A stretch of DNA of 64,000 bases from Xiphydria camelus (Eukaryota > Arthropoda > Insecta > Hymenoptera > Xiphydriidae): positions 7,326,001 to 7,390,000 of the forward strand of contig OY783195.1 in the NCBI GenBank assembly GCA_963678675.1, given 5' to 3'. Shown in pieces: positions 30,910 to 41,818 of this stretch (positions are counted from its first letter, which is position 1; the number at the start of each line of letters is the position of its first letter). Under the pieces are notes generated by a model. That model was not told where the DNA came from. It ran no database searches and saw nothing but the letters and a program-made list of their open reading frames with translations. The translations under genes were made by a program, and so were the position numbers.

Positions 30910-32800
30910 TGAAAAAAAAAATATTTTACAGCTAGAACATAGGTTTAGTAGGCATTTCAAATTCAGTGGAATATAGAAAAGCTATTGCAGGCAAGAGTAA
31001 AAAAAAGTTGAAAGGTTATAGTCGGATAAGTATAACATGAAGTGCCCCGGCTTGAATTCTTTACCTGTTCAGGTATAGTTTGTGTTTATGTATAAGTAAG
31101 CCCTCAGTAAATGTTTATATCAAAATATTGATGTAATCAAAAGCTATCGTCAAAGAACGAAGAAACGGAAAAAATTTTTATCTCGAGATCTACTCGATCG
31201 ATTTCGCGCAGCAAAATATACATTATAAACCATCAAGTAGCTATATTACAAAGAAAGTATTAGATTGCCTCCCCCATAAAGAAAGTTAAACAAAAAGTTT
31301 GTATTTTTCAATAATTTTAATTTTGCATGTGAAAAATAACACCACTGCCATTTTTTCATATAGATTCAAGCATGATTAAATTATGACATATAATTTTGAC
31401 GAGCAACCATTCCCTATTCCAAACCGAACGTCTTTTGCTTTTCTTCTCTTCACTTTCATTCGCAACTGCTCTCGTCACTGCCAAAAGTTTTGTTCTGTTC
31501 ATTGCGAACAGCTTACAAAATGGCCACTTTGGCATGACCGACGAAAAATCATGAAGTCTGTGGTTCGGCTTGAGCGTGTGTATGGACCAGCCACCTTTGA
31601 GGCCATCACGTTCTCAGTTTATTTACTACAGTCAAAGTGATTGCAGTATTCTCTAAACAGTTAACCCTAGAATGGAAACATTGAGTACATCTTACTCCCA
31701 TCTAATTAAGTTAAATCTAAAAAAATTTTGTTATAAAACTAAAGAACCAACGTATATATACCTTAATTTAAAGTGCTAAGTACCTAGTCTGAAAAGTAGT
31801 CAACAAAACTACCTTTTAGCAGTTATTGTCATATTTTATTGTAATTTTATATTTGCTCTATATTTACGATATACAAAATTAGTTGGTTACATCGTTGTTG
31901 GTTATTATGTACCCAAATTCATAATTATCCGAAGAAAAAACAGGGAAATAATAGGATTTCTCCACGTGGGTGTAAAAATTACTCAATATTTCCTTTAAGG
32001 GGTAACGCCACTTTAGCGACCGGAAAAAAGGCCTAAATTGCATAGTGTTTTACGGGAGAATGAAAAAAGGAATCGAATTTCTGTTTAGAGGGTTTATTAA
32101 GCATGTAATGAAGTATGACAAACAATTTTTTTATTAGTAATTAGATACAAAATGGCGGCCATACAGCCAATCTACTGAATCACCTTTTTTCAAAGTGGGC
32201 GGACACGCTACGTCTAGACGCACGGATACTATTGCACGGATCGATTGGAAATTTTAACAGCAGCTTCACAAATGCATTCTTTAGAGAAATACGTAGCCGG
32301 TTTTTGATTGAGTGTAAACTTTTTTTTATAAACAATTTACGGCTGATTTTCTTGCAACCATTTGATTTTTCTTTTCAAAAGTGCACCATTTCTATAAGAA
32401 TTGAATTAACGAAAAATCCCTGGTTAATTCAACCCGACTCTCATTACACCTCAATAAATGTAAGCACTTAGGGTACCGCTATACGTCGAATTAATATTGC
32501 CAGGAAAACAAATTTGAATAAGTGACCAATTAGGAAAATCTGATAACTGGCTTATTGATGAAGAAGGAATCGAACCATCATTAGCGTTTACCGTTACTCT
32601 CGCCCGTTATATGCAGAATTTGGAAAATACCTAGCATCATCCCTTGTTCTACGTCATTTCTATCAGCCAATAGGACGCATTGGACTCTCCCACGCCATCC
32701 CCACCGATTTTCTAAGGGGATACTGATATCAGACCCCGGCCAGAATCGGCTCGAAAACTTTCCCGAGATATTAATCTCACAGGGCTATCAGCTACTCGCA

Positions 32801-33010
32801 ATGGCTGCTTTCACTCTAGACTCCTTTGCAGGTGTAGATCTTGATGACTGTACTGCTCTTTTGAGATACTACAACTCACTTGATGATGCAGGCAAAGAGA
32901 GATGTAAAGTACATCTTAGTCTAGTAGATGGCATAGATATTGAATCATGCGCAGTCATTGCTGGACACGAAAGTCGCGATATTTCAAATGAATTGACTGA
33001 AGATTTTTAG
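32801..33010 (+). CDS. 69-residue ORF of unknown function (copy B)
   Basis: Identical to the ORF at 21039-21248. The function is unknown and coding is not proven. A TATA-like box follows at 33055. Confidence 0.25.
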   Translation: MAAFTLDSFAGVDLDDCTALLRYYNSLDDAGKERCKVHLSLVDGIDIESCAVIAGHESRDISNELTEDF

Positions 33011-33054
33011 AAAATTTAATCCCCACCGTCTTAAAATTTCTGTCCGATATGGGA

Positions 33055-33062
33055 TATATAAG
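33055..33062 (+). promoter_or_regulatory. TATA box (copy B)
   Basis: TATATAAG as in copy A, about 170 bp before the ATG at 33226. The gene behind it is truncated after a few codons. Confidence 0.4.
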
Positions 33063-33240
33063 TCGTAACACTCTCTCTCTCTCTCTAAATGCGTATCATC
33101 ATTCATTTTCGGAATCACTTTGCAACCAGATCATTTTGTATTTATTTTGAATTCATTTTGGAATCAGTTTAGATTCATTTTTGTAATCCAGTCATTCAGT
33201 GTACGGGGTCACTAAATAAGAACAATGTCTCGTGAAAAAG

Positions 33241-34307
33241 ACGCTACGTCTAGACTATTGCACGGATCGATTGGAAATTTTAACAGCAGCTTCACAAATG
33301 CATTCTTTAGAAAAATACGTAGCCGGTTTTTGATTGAGTGTACACTTTTTTTTTATAAACAATTTACGGCTAATTTTCTTGCAACCATTTGATTTTTCTT
33401 TTCAAAACTGCACCATTTCTATAAGAATTGAATTAACGAAAAATCCCTGGTTAATTCAACCCGACCCTCATTACACCTCAATAAATGTTAGCAGTTAGGG
33501 TACCGCTATACGTCCAATTAACATTGCCAGGAAAACAAATTTAAATAAGTGACCAATTAGGAAAATTTGATAACTGGCTTATTGATGAAGAAGGAATCGA
33601 ACCATCATTAGCGTTTACCGTTACTCTCGCCCGTTATATGCAGAATTTGGAAAATACCTAGCATCATCCCTTGTTCTACGTCATTTCTATCAGTCAATAG
33701 GACGCATTGGACTCTCCCACGCCATCCCTGTCGCGTACCGTAGATTCTGTTTTTTTCCAAATCACTTAAACTCATGCAGCAGGGTCTCATACACCGTAAT
33801 CCGACCGGTCCCAAGGAAAATGCAGAGAAAGTTTTACAATCTTTTACTCCTTCATCTCTGCTTCCCTCAGGAGACAGTTGGTTGCCAGATGTCTTGCAGA
33901 CACACTTTCTTTTTCGAGTCTCTCCGGTTTTTTCCTATCATAAACTTTTGAAAATTGTACATGCCCTCTCCTCCTTTTTCGACCTCACCACCAACACAAT
34001 TTTGTAACCTACCAGTCAGTCACCGTCGAAGCGGCCACCAAGCAGGTTGCAAAGCCCTTTTAGTTAAGCGCGGGATTTCGCGGCGGCATTCACAAAACGC
34101 TCGCGAACAAACAATCCCCACCGTCTTAAAATTTCTGTCCGATATGGGATACATATAAGTCGTAACACTAAATGCGTATCATCATTCATTTTCGGAATCA
34201 CTTTGCAACCAGATCATTTTGTATTTATTTTGAATTCATTTTGGAATCAGTTTAGAATCATTTTTGTAATTCAGTCATTCAGTGTACCGGGTCACTAAAT
34301 AAGAACA
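33241..34307 (+). repeat. Third, rearranged copy of the duplicated leader
   Basis: 33241-33727 repeats the part around 20450-20935 (from CGCTACGTCTAGA, with about 16 bp missing). 33728-34110 is unique here, and 34111-34307 repeats the MADF leader from AATCCCCACCGTCTTAAAAT. The 69-residue ORF region is absent. Confidence 0.75.
34152..34159 (+). promoter_or_regulatory. Degenerate TATA-like box before MADF
   Basis: CATATAAG in the place of TATATAAG in the other copies, within GGGATACATATAAGTCG. Confidence 0.3.
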
Positions 34308-36542
34308 ATATCTCGTGAAAAAGAAAATGCCTGTTTGGAAGAATTTATTGGTATTTATCGTAGTGAAATATGTCTGTGGCAAGTGAAGGCTAAAAGTTAC
34401 CATAACCGTGGCAAAAAAGAAGCAGCCTATTTGAAACTGGTGGAGAAGTGGAGGGAGGTAGATCCTTCATGCACCAAAAGTACTGTGATAAAAAAAATTA
34501 ACAATTTAAGAAGCAGTTTTCGTAAGGAGATGAAAAAAGTGAAGGAATCAATGAGGACGGGGTCAGGAGCCGATGAAGTTTACCAGTCAAAACTTTGGTA
34601 CTTTGATTTATTAAAATTTGTGCAAGACCAGGATGTACCTAAAGACTCTCGAACCACTGTTACTCAGAACGAAAACAGTGAAAGTGAGGTAAGTGTATGA
34701 AATACTAAGTATTGTTTTGTTTTAATTATTAATTTCATTACATAAAGAAAAGCAATCAAATTAATGCAATGGAGTGCCGACTTTTGGGACATTGTGCTTA
34801 AATAAGTAATAACATTCGTAAAAAAATGCTGCATTTCTATTTGAATAGAGAATAAAAAATAATTCTAAAATTGTGAATTCCAACACGAAAGCTGCATTTT
34901 TTCCGATTTTCCATAGAACTAAAGCTTTCAATCGATGAATTTCTGTTGCCACGGAACTTTTCCTTCTTCTGTAAAGTAACTCATAAAGCCTTCTCTAACT
35001 TCTTTTGCGGCATTAGTAATGTTCCCATATGGTCTTCGTTGTAAATTAGACATATTTGAATCTCGAGAATGAAATCCGAAATGTGTTTCACCCGCCTCTA
35101 CATCGTCAATATCAAAACACTCTAAAGGTGCATAAGATCGTGAGGATTTAGCTATCAAGAAGTTATGTAGAACGCAGCAAGCCATTACAACGGATTCAAT
35201 ATTACGTGTGTCTAAATTAATATATGTGTGAAATATCCTAAACCGAGCTGTCATTATTCCAAATACGTTTTCCACAATACGTCTTGCCCGTGATAAGCGG
35301 TAGTTATAAATTTTTTTCTCCATAGAAGTTAGATCAGCTTGTCTGAAAGGTTTCATTAGATCCGTCCGCAAAGGAAATGCGTCATCTCCGACAAAGACGT
35401 ATGGCAGCTGTCTTGAAGTATTTTGGATGTTTTCTTCATTAGGCATGTTTAACAGTTTGTTTTGAAGTTTCTCAAAAAATGTTGTATTCTGTAATACGCC
35501 CCCGTCTGAAACTCTACCATTTGTACCGAAATCGCACATAATAAATCGATAACTTGCATCAGCTATCGCCAGTAACACCATGCTGTGTTGACCCTTGTAG
35601 TTGTAAAAGTATGTTCCACTTCCAGGTGGAGGAATAATGCTCACATGCTTTCCATCCATTGCCCCAAGACAATGGGGAAAGTTCCATCGTTCTTGAAAAC
35701 ATTGAGCAATATGTCTCCATTCTTGTGCTGTTCGTGGAAACTGAAAGCATAGAAAAAGAGCAATTAATGAACTGCTAAATTTATTTATTAACTACGTTTT
35801 GTTATTGGAATCTCATTAATCGAAATATCTTTAACAGGAAGAATCGCAGGATACAAACGAAGCTTCATCACAGGAAGAATCACTGGACGCAAATCTATCA
35901 TTACAAGATGCTACTTCTAATGATGGAACTGATCTATCAAACAATGATGCACCAAACTCTCAACCCTCTACTTCCTCCGAATCAGCTTCAGGATCTCGGT
36001 TTCGAAACAGACCGATTCCAGCAACTTCCCGAGGACAAGGCGAAAACATCGAGTTGACCAAGGAACTTCTTGCAACAGTGCAGAACCATTTTAAAAGACC
36101 TCGTTTACCAGAAGACCGATTCGATATTTATGGTAGAAACGTCGCCATGAAATTGCGAGATCTCAATAGTGAACAAAGACGCTTAGTAGAAAAAATCATC
36201 AATGACGCACTATTCGAAGCCGAGGGTGGAAATTTAACTACGTTCCACAAACTAATGTATCAACCGCCATCTCACCAGTCTCCAGTTCCCATATACTATC
36301 CTAACATTTTTCAATCAATGCATTCTGCTACCCCTTCATCCACTTCATATTCCAGTGATTCACATTCCTCACTAACTTCACCACATCAGTCACAGCTACT
36401 ACACCCCCCGTCTTCTTATCAAGATCATAACCAGCGACAGTCATATTTCTCCGAATCACAATCAACCGAGCATCAACAAACAATTTCATCGCAGCGTCAA
36501 GAAGACACAGTCGCATCTCTTTTTTCCTCCTTTCATAATTAA
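34308..36542 (+). pseudogene. MADF-BESS-like partner gene of Harbinger element, start codon lost
   Basis: Exon 1 34308-34688 (127 codons) and exon 2 35838-36542, joined GAG|GTAAGTG to AACAG|GAAGAA in phase 0, give 361 residues. It has an N-terminal MADF domain (FIGIYRSEICLWQVKAKSYH, FRKEMKKV) and a C-terminal BESS-like helix (NVAMKLRDLNSEQRRLVEKI). The position that is ATG in copies A and B is ATA here (34308-34310). The first downstream in-frame ATG would remove part of the domain. The intron (34689-35837) contains the transposase exon 2 on the other strand. It would bind the element's ends and help transposase enter the nucleus or bind DNA, as in other PIF/Harbinger systems. Confidence 0.75.
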
Positions 36543-37393
36543 CACTTTGCATGCGGATATACTTTACCGCGGACTTACGCATGCAGCGGGCGTTCTTTCG
36601 TGAATCTCGCGAGAGTTTGGTCATTCAGTAAAATAGCAATAAATCGAAAACTACTTCGTTTTTCTCAACGAAATTTCTTATTTTACTCTCAAATATATAC
36701 TCTAACATTATTTTAACAAAAAAAAACGTTTTTGCGAAGAATCGGGTACAATGCCCATCGTATTTATACGATACCCGCTTTCTAGTACAAATCTGCTACA
36801 TTCGTATTTTTACGTGACCCGCGCTCCAGTGACAGACTGCGAAAAACGTAAAAGTACGTTGCTCGCGTGTCAAGTGTTAATATACAATAAATTACTGATT
36901 CTTTCTTCTTTTGTAACTTTCTTTGTACAAATATAATGTTCATAATAAAATATTTTCTTACCTTTATGTAGTCTTTTCGGAGAACTTCGTAAATTGCTTC
37001 ACACGTTTCAGGTATAATGTAACTTAAAGCCTGAGGCGATATAACAGTAGAAAACTTGAGGTCCTCGTAACTTCTTCCGGTAGCTAAAAACCTCAGAGTT
37101 GCAGTCAATCTTTCGTGAGGTGAGATTGCATTTCTCATCACTGTATTTTTTCTTTTTATCAAAGGAGTTACTAATGAAAGAAGTTGCAGATATATATCTT
37201 CATCCATTCGTAAATAATTGTGCCAGTCTGTCGGAGATAGTATTAATTCATTCAGTAAATTTACATGGGAATACGTATCCCGTTTCTTCAGCCACTTCTT
37301 ACACCAGGTTTTTCGTTTCTTTTTAACTTTCTTCTTATCTAAAGCAACTGCCAAAGCAAGAAGCGCGAGAGCGTCGTCGTCACTAGAGGCCAT
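34928..37393 (-). CDS. PIF/Harbinger transposase (DDE_4), two exons, open
   Basis: Exon 1 37393-36962 (ATG, MASSDDDALALLALAVALDK) and exon 2 35740-34928 join at AAAG|GTAAG and TTTCAG|TTTCC in phase 0, giving 414 residues. Exon 1 has the helix-rich SPHERLTATLRFLATGRSYE. Exon 2 has AMDGKHV (first Asp), DFGTNGRVSDGG (second Asp), FVGDDAFPL, SRARRIVENVFG (Glu) and MACCVLHNFL. All catalytic residues are present. It would cut and reinsert the element with 3-bp duplications. The 1221-nt intron holds MADF exon 2 in antisense. Both frames are intact, so it could be functional. Confidence 0.88.
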
Positions 37394-37442
37394 CGTTGAC
37401 TGAAACGGAATACTCAACTGAACATGTGGAGAGACAACAGTT

Positions 37443-37592
37443 CATCCGGCGACCGGCCTCGAGGCGGACTGTTCAGTCCGAACTGACAGGCCCGCCGGAT
37501 CGTGTGTAGAGGCCTCAGTCCATCCGGCGACCGGCCTCCAGGCGGACTGTTCTGTCCGAACTGACAGGCCCGCCGGAACGTGTGTAGCCAGC
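37443..37592. repeat. Two tandem subterminal units at Harbinger right end
   Basis: CATCCGGCGACCGGCCTC starts units at 37443 and 37521 (period 78 bp). They end with GCCCGCCGGATCGTGTGTA and GCCCGCCGGAACGTGTGTA, the inverse of the motif at 18089. This is probably the right end of the element holding the 34928-37393 transposase. The left end next to 34.3 kb was not found. Confidence 0.65.
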
Positions 37593-37599
37593 TTAACGG

Positions 37600-38162
37600 T
37601 CAGGGGCGAGCAACGAGTCCTCCTGACCGTGAGAAACAAAAGGCAGGAAGCTAGAGGTTTCCCTTGTCCGTTATGCGTTGATCCACGCATCACACTGCCA
37701 CTTCTTACACGCGGCTCGACTTGTTACCCATTCACTTATTTTATTTTTTACTTTACCATTAAGCTACTGCGAAGTTACTCTCAATTGCTTATTTGTCACT
37801 CTCTTTTAAGTTATCATATCTTTCCCCGTATCTCTGCTATCATATTGTTGATATTTTTATATGTGTCCAACGTTTACTTACTTGTTACTTTTAGACTTAT
37901 TTACTTGTTACTGTTACCTACTTGTTACTCATATACTCGTTATTATTATTATTTCTTTTATTTGTCTATTTTTCATTTTCTTACCTTTACCGTTATAGTT
38001 ACCGTTTTAGTTACTTACTTAGTTATTGACTTTATCTTTGTACCTTACTTACTTAGTAATTACTTACTCATTGTTAGTTATTTACTTTATTATTGTACTT
38101 TCTTGTGTGCTCTTAGAGGGCTTGCTCTTAGAGCAAAATAAACGATTCTTCTTCTTCTTCTT
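37600..38162 (+). other. Pyrimidine-rich stretch, possible non-LTR retroelement 3' end
   Basis: T/C-rich sequence with many TTACTTACTT-type repeats that creates a long hydrophobic ORF by composition (37629-38141, rejected). It closes with AGAGCAAAATAAACGATTC and a (TTC)n tail before the gypsy fragment. A 3'-UTR of a non-LTR retrotransposon ending in a short repeat would look like this, but no RT is present. Confidence 0.3.
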
Positions 38163-38684
38163 TCTCGGACTACGAACATGTTAAAAGAGGAAGACGTAAA
38201 AGCCACCGCAGCAGAACTCGTTTACGGAACAACGCTCCGACTCCCCGGAGAATTCTTCGTAGATGAGGAAGAACAACAGGACCCGCAGATATTTATAGAG
38301 AAATTCAGGGAACAGATGAGGATAATACGGGCAGCACCTACAGCACATCATAACAAGTGTACCCCGGTCACCCAGAAGACTCTAAACACCTGCTCTCTCA
38401 CGTCTTTATCCGGGTCGACGCAATAAGAAAACCCTTGCATGCTCCGTACGAGGGACTGTTTGAGGTTAGAGAACGAATCACGGGTGGAATCTTTCGAATT
38501 AATATCAACGGGACTATAGCACCACAGTATCGATAGAGAGGTTAAAACCGGCTTTCCTAAAGAAAAAGCCGGACCTGGAACGACAAAAGTGGCAACAACA
38601 TCGTTCAACAAAAGCAGGACAAAGCGCTCCTAGAACTCATTCGGGACTACGGACAAAAAGAGTTCAGTTCGCGACTGGCTAAGT
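38163..38684 (+). pseudogene. Ty3/gypsy pol C-terminus (integrase end)
   Basis: LGLRT, then DVKATAAELVYGTTLRLPGE, a frameshift near 38370, HVFIRVDAIRKPLHAPYEGL and VRERITGGIFRIN, another slip, then VSIERLKPAFLKKK to the stop. This is the C-terminal integrase tail of a gypsy-type pol. It is truncated at the left by the TTC run, and at least two frameshifts are present. Confidence 0.75.
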
Positions 38685-38751
38685 CGTTGGAAGGGGAGTA
38701 TTTATAGCGGACTACACTACAAGGCGCGTCACTGAGAAAAAATGTCTCTAG

Positions 38752-39818
38752 TCAGAATTGAAGGGCGAGGCATTAGAAAAATATAAAAAAGCAAAACCAG
38801 TGTCCACATTTTGCTGGTATCAACCGCCTTCATTTTCATCAAATTTACAAACCCAAACCGTAGATTCAGAGGAAATTTATAAAAGATTCTTGGATTGTTT
38901 GCCAGACTCAGCTTTGGCAAAACACAGAAAAGGAAATCTGGATATAACCGAGGCTAATGTAGATGAAGATGATATTGTTGACGAGTTTGTAGAAGAACCT
39001 ATAACTCCACAACTAATAGAGATACGAAGTGTTTGTCTCAATGCAGAGAAAAGCAAGTATATGGAGGAATTGAGTAACTGGCCAGTAGAGCATCCCCTGC
39101 AGTGTTGCAGAGATTTTTATTATAAAAATATTGTAAAATTGAGTAGTTCTAGTGTTTATGGAGATACAATGGATGACAAAGAATCTTGGCAGAAGCAACG
39201 GCAATTCCGTATTACTGGTAGCAAATGTTACAACATTTGAAGAGTATAACTTCTAAAGGGTCTAAGTGCCATCTTTGCAAAAATATATTTTTTGCTTGAA
39301 AGCGGCCATAAGTGTCAACCCCAATGCACCTGAAAAGGGTCTACGTGAAAAAGCATACGTAGAGGCTCAAAACTAAAAAATCTGCAAGACATGCTCGACT
39401 ATATTCCTTTGAAGCATATGCCTGTTTTTGCCGATTTTCCCCACTTTAACTTTTTGGCACTTAGACACTTTAGAAGTTATACTCTTCATTTATTCTTATA
39501 AAGCAGAAAATTAGGATGAAAAGGTAAAAAGTACTTTTTCCCCAAAACCTTTTACTAATAGGTTTGTGTCTCATAGCCTTAAATTTGAGAAGGTGGCAAT
39601 AAAGAAATCCTTTTTTGGGTTATTCTCCAGATGGAATTGTTTTTGAAAATAACGTGCCTACAAAACTAATAGAAATAAAATGTCCTTGGGAAGGACAGAA
39701 CAAGAACATTAATGAGGTACTTTCTACATTATCTTACATGAAGGTGGAAGGAGACGAGCAGTTTTCTTTGAAGAAGAAACACCAATATTTTGGCCAAATT
39801 AATTTGGGAATGGCTTAA
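38752..39818 (+). pseudogene. YqaJ-like nuclease TE protein, split by a MITE
   Basis: The first part reads KPVSTFCWYQPPSF, IEIRSVCLNAEKSKYMEELS and WQKQRQFRITGSKCYN (the nuclease start). After the MITE come GYSPDGIVFENN and LIEIKCPWEGQ with the catalytic D and E-x-K, and QYFGQINLGMA. Stops and slips occur between 39488 and 39615. It belongs to the same broad family as 23815-25122 but is not the same gene. Confidence 0.65.
39239..39487. mobile_element. 249-bp MITE in YqaJ relic
   Basis: GAAGAGTATAACTTCTAAA and its complement form the ends. The inner GGTCTAAGTGCC and GGCACTTAGAC are also inverted. ATTT flanks both sides (39235-39238 and 39488-39491), a possible 4-bp duplication. It interrupts the nuclease ORF near residue 160. 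Confidence 0.75.
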
Positions 39819-39914
39819 TTAATTGGCGGTTATAGGCTTTCCCATTTTTAAATAAATTTTCCAGGCCATTTGTACATCGACTACTTCAATCGTTCCCCAT
39901 ACTTATTTATTATA

Positions 39915-40570
39915 CAGGGTGTTCATTTTTAATCTTACCATCCACGTTATCTGCGTAAAGAGACATATTTCTGAAAATCGCCGAGACACGTCAACAAAAT
40001 TATTGAGGGGGAACATTTTTTATGAAAATTCGACGCCCCCCCCCCCCTCAACCACCTGACTCCGGGGGCGGTAACCCCAATATTCTTAAATGGAACAGGG
40101 GGTCGAGTGATACCTCATTTTAAAGGGCTTTTAATTGTGTACATTTTGACGTCCTACTTTTCAAATTTGACGTTACCTTGCCCTTTTGAATGTTGAAATT
40201 CAAGATTTTAAATAATAATACTTTTTATTTTTCAAAAGAAAACTAAGAGTATATTTTCGTTGGCTAATTATTTTAATGAAACTAATAAATATTGTACATT
40301 TACGTAATAACTAATTAACAAAAAAGTAAACAAATTAAATGTAAAAACTGAAACTTCTTTTGCAATAATAATTAGGACTAAAACATACGATGAACACAAA
40401 ATGTTCCTAATTATTATTTAATGAACTGTTCGAAGTGTTCACCATTGACTTCTAGACAATAATACAGGCGCTGTTCAAATTCTTGACGAACATTTTCAAA
40501 TGTCTCTCTTGTTATAGCCCTACACGTAGCTGTAATACGATTTCGTAATTCTTCATTTGTTTCGAGAACG
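39915..40570 (+). repeat. Left inverted arm (antisense copy of transposase 3' end)
   Basis: The reverse complement of 41662-42326, including about 160 bp of the transposase C-terminal coding region. Just beyond it, 40578-40603 is a 26-bp inverted copy of 40780-40805 (codons near residue 20). The arm therefore looks like an internally deleted, inverted copy of the element fused head-to-head with the coding copy. Confidence 0.85.
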
Positions 40571-40729
40571 CTTTTGTCAGTTGTCCGTGGAGACTCATTA
40601 TTTGGATTATGACATTTTAAAACGAATTAGACATTTAGTCAAATATCAGTCATTGCCAATTTTGGATTTAGCATAAATAGTATCTGTTCTTGCAGTTATT
40701 CGTTTTCGATTTAGACAATTTCTCTAGCA

Positions 40730-41818
40730 ATGGTTTACTCTTTAGAAGAAAGAATAGAAATTGTGTTTATTTATGGTGCAAATAATGAGTCTCCACGGAC
40801 AACTGCCACTGTTTTCAATGAGAGACACCCCGATAAAAATGTATCACACGTTTATGTGATGCAACTTATTCAAAAATTCAGAGCTACCGGGGCGGTAACC
40901 AACTTAAAACGTGTTGGTCCAAGGGTTTTAGACGAAGCAACGCAAATTGAAGTTTTGGGACATTTCGCGGCGGATCCATCTACTTCAGTAAGAAAGGTTT
41001 CTGCTGTCACTCGTGTATCTGTTGGAGCAGTCCATAAGGTAACGCGGCTTCACAAATTCCATCCATATAAGATTCAAATTTTACAAGCATTAAATGAAGA
41101 CGATCCAGATCGTAGGATTCAGTTTTGTGAAAAAATGACCCAGTTTATTAACAGAACTCAAAATCTGGTTCGAAGCATCTGCTTTTCAGACGAATGCATA
41201 TTCTTTCTAAACGGAACTGTTAATAAACACAACTGCCGCTATTGGAGTGATGAAAACCCACATATTTTTAGAGAGGGTCATACGCAGTACCCCCAGAAAA
41301 TTAATGTTTGGGCGGGAATTCTCGGCAATGCTGTGATAGGCCCTTTATTTTTAAATGAAAATCTGACGGGGCAGATTTATCTAAACATGTTGGAAGAAGC
41401 AATTGATGCCCTTATAACAGAAGAAGTCGAAAATCAGAGGGACGAGTATGGTAACCCAATAATTAATGAAGAGTACCTTCACTTCCAGCAAGACGGTGCA
41501 CCTCCTCACTACGCCAGACCTGTCCGGGATTGGCTTAATAATAGATTTCCAGATAGGTGGACAGGAAGAAGAGGGCCAATAGAATGGCCTGCAAGGTCAC
41601 CTGACCTTAGTCCGAACGACTTTTTTCTTTGGGGCCATTTAAAGTCGGTAGTTTATAAAACCGTTCCTCAAAACATTGAAGAATTACGAAATCGTATTAC
41701 AGCTACGTGTAGGGCTATAACAAGAGAGACATTTGAAAATGTTCGTCAAGAATTTGAACAGCGCCTGTATTATTGTCTAGAAGTCAATGGTGAACACTTC
41801 GAACAGTTCATTAAATAA
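40730..41818 (+). CDS. Tc1/mariner-superfamily transposase (DD41D spacing)
   Basis: A 362-residue ORF from ATG 40730, uninterrupted. It has an N-terminal helix-turn-helix region (MVYSLEERIEIVFIYGANNE, VTRVSVGAVHKVTRL). Catalytic motifs: ICFSDECIFFLNG (first Asp), QQDGAPPHYA (second Asp) and SPDLSPNDFFLWG (third Asp); I count 41 residues between the last two. It would excise and insert the element at TA. No frameshift was found, so it may still be functional. Confidence 0.88.
   Translation: MVYSLEERIEIVFIYGANNESPRTTATVFNERHPDKNVSHVYVMQLIQKFRATGAVTNLKRVGPRVLDEATQIEVLGHFAADPSTSVRKVSAVTRVSVGAVHKVTRLHKFHPYKIQILQALNEDDPDRRIQFCEKMTQFINRTQNLVRSICFSDECIFFLNGTVNKHNCRYWSDENPHIFREGHTQYPQKINVWAGILGNAVIGPLFLNENLTGQIYLNMLEEAIDALITEEVENQRDEYGNPIINEEYLHFQQDGAPPHYARPVRDWLNNRFPDRWTGRRGPIEWPARSPDLSPNDFFLWGHLKSVVYKTVPQNIEELRNRITATCRAITRETFENVRQEFEQRLYYCLEVNGEHFEQFIK

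Larger units (their letters stand above)
30910..33240 (+). repeat. 2.3-kb duplication, copy B
   Basis: Direct-orientation copy of 19141-21478, about 11.77 kb downstream. It breaks at GTGAAAAAGA|CGCTACGTC (33240/33241), where a third partial copy begins, so it keeps only the first codons of MADF. Confidence 0.85.

Noticed and set aside
36328..36624. Minus-strand ORF in the transposase intron
   Set aside because: Antisense of MADF exon 2; not homologous to the transposase.
37629..38141. 170-residue hydrophobic ORF, membrane-protein-like
   Set aside because: It follows from a long T/C-rich, TTACTTACTT-type low-complexity stretch; no conserved motif.
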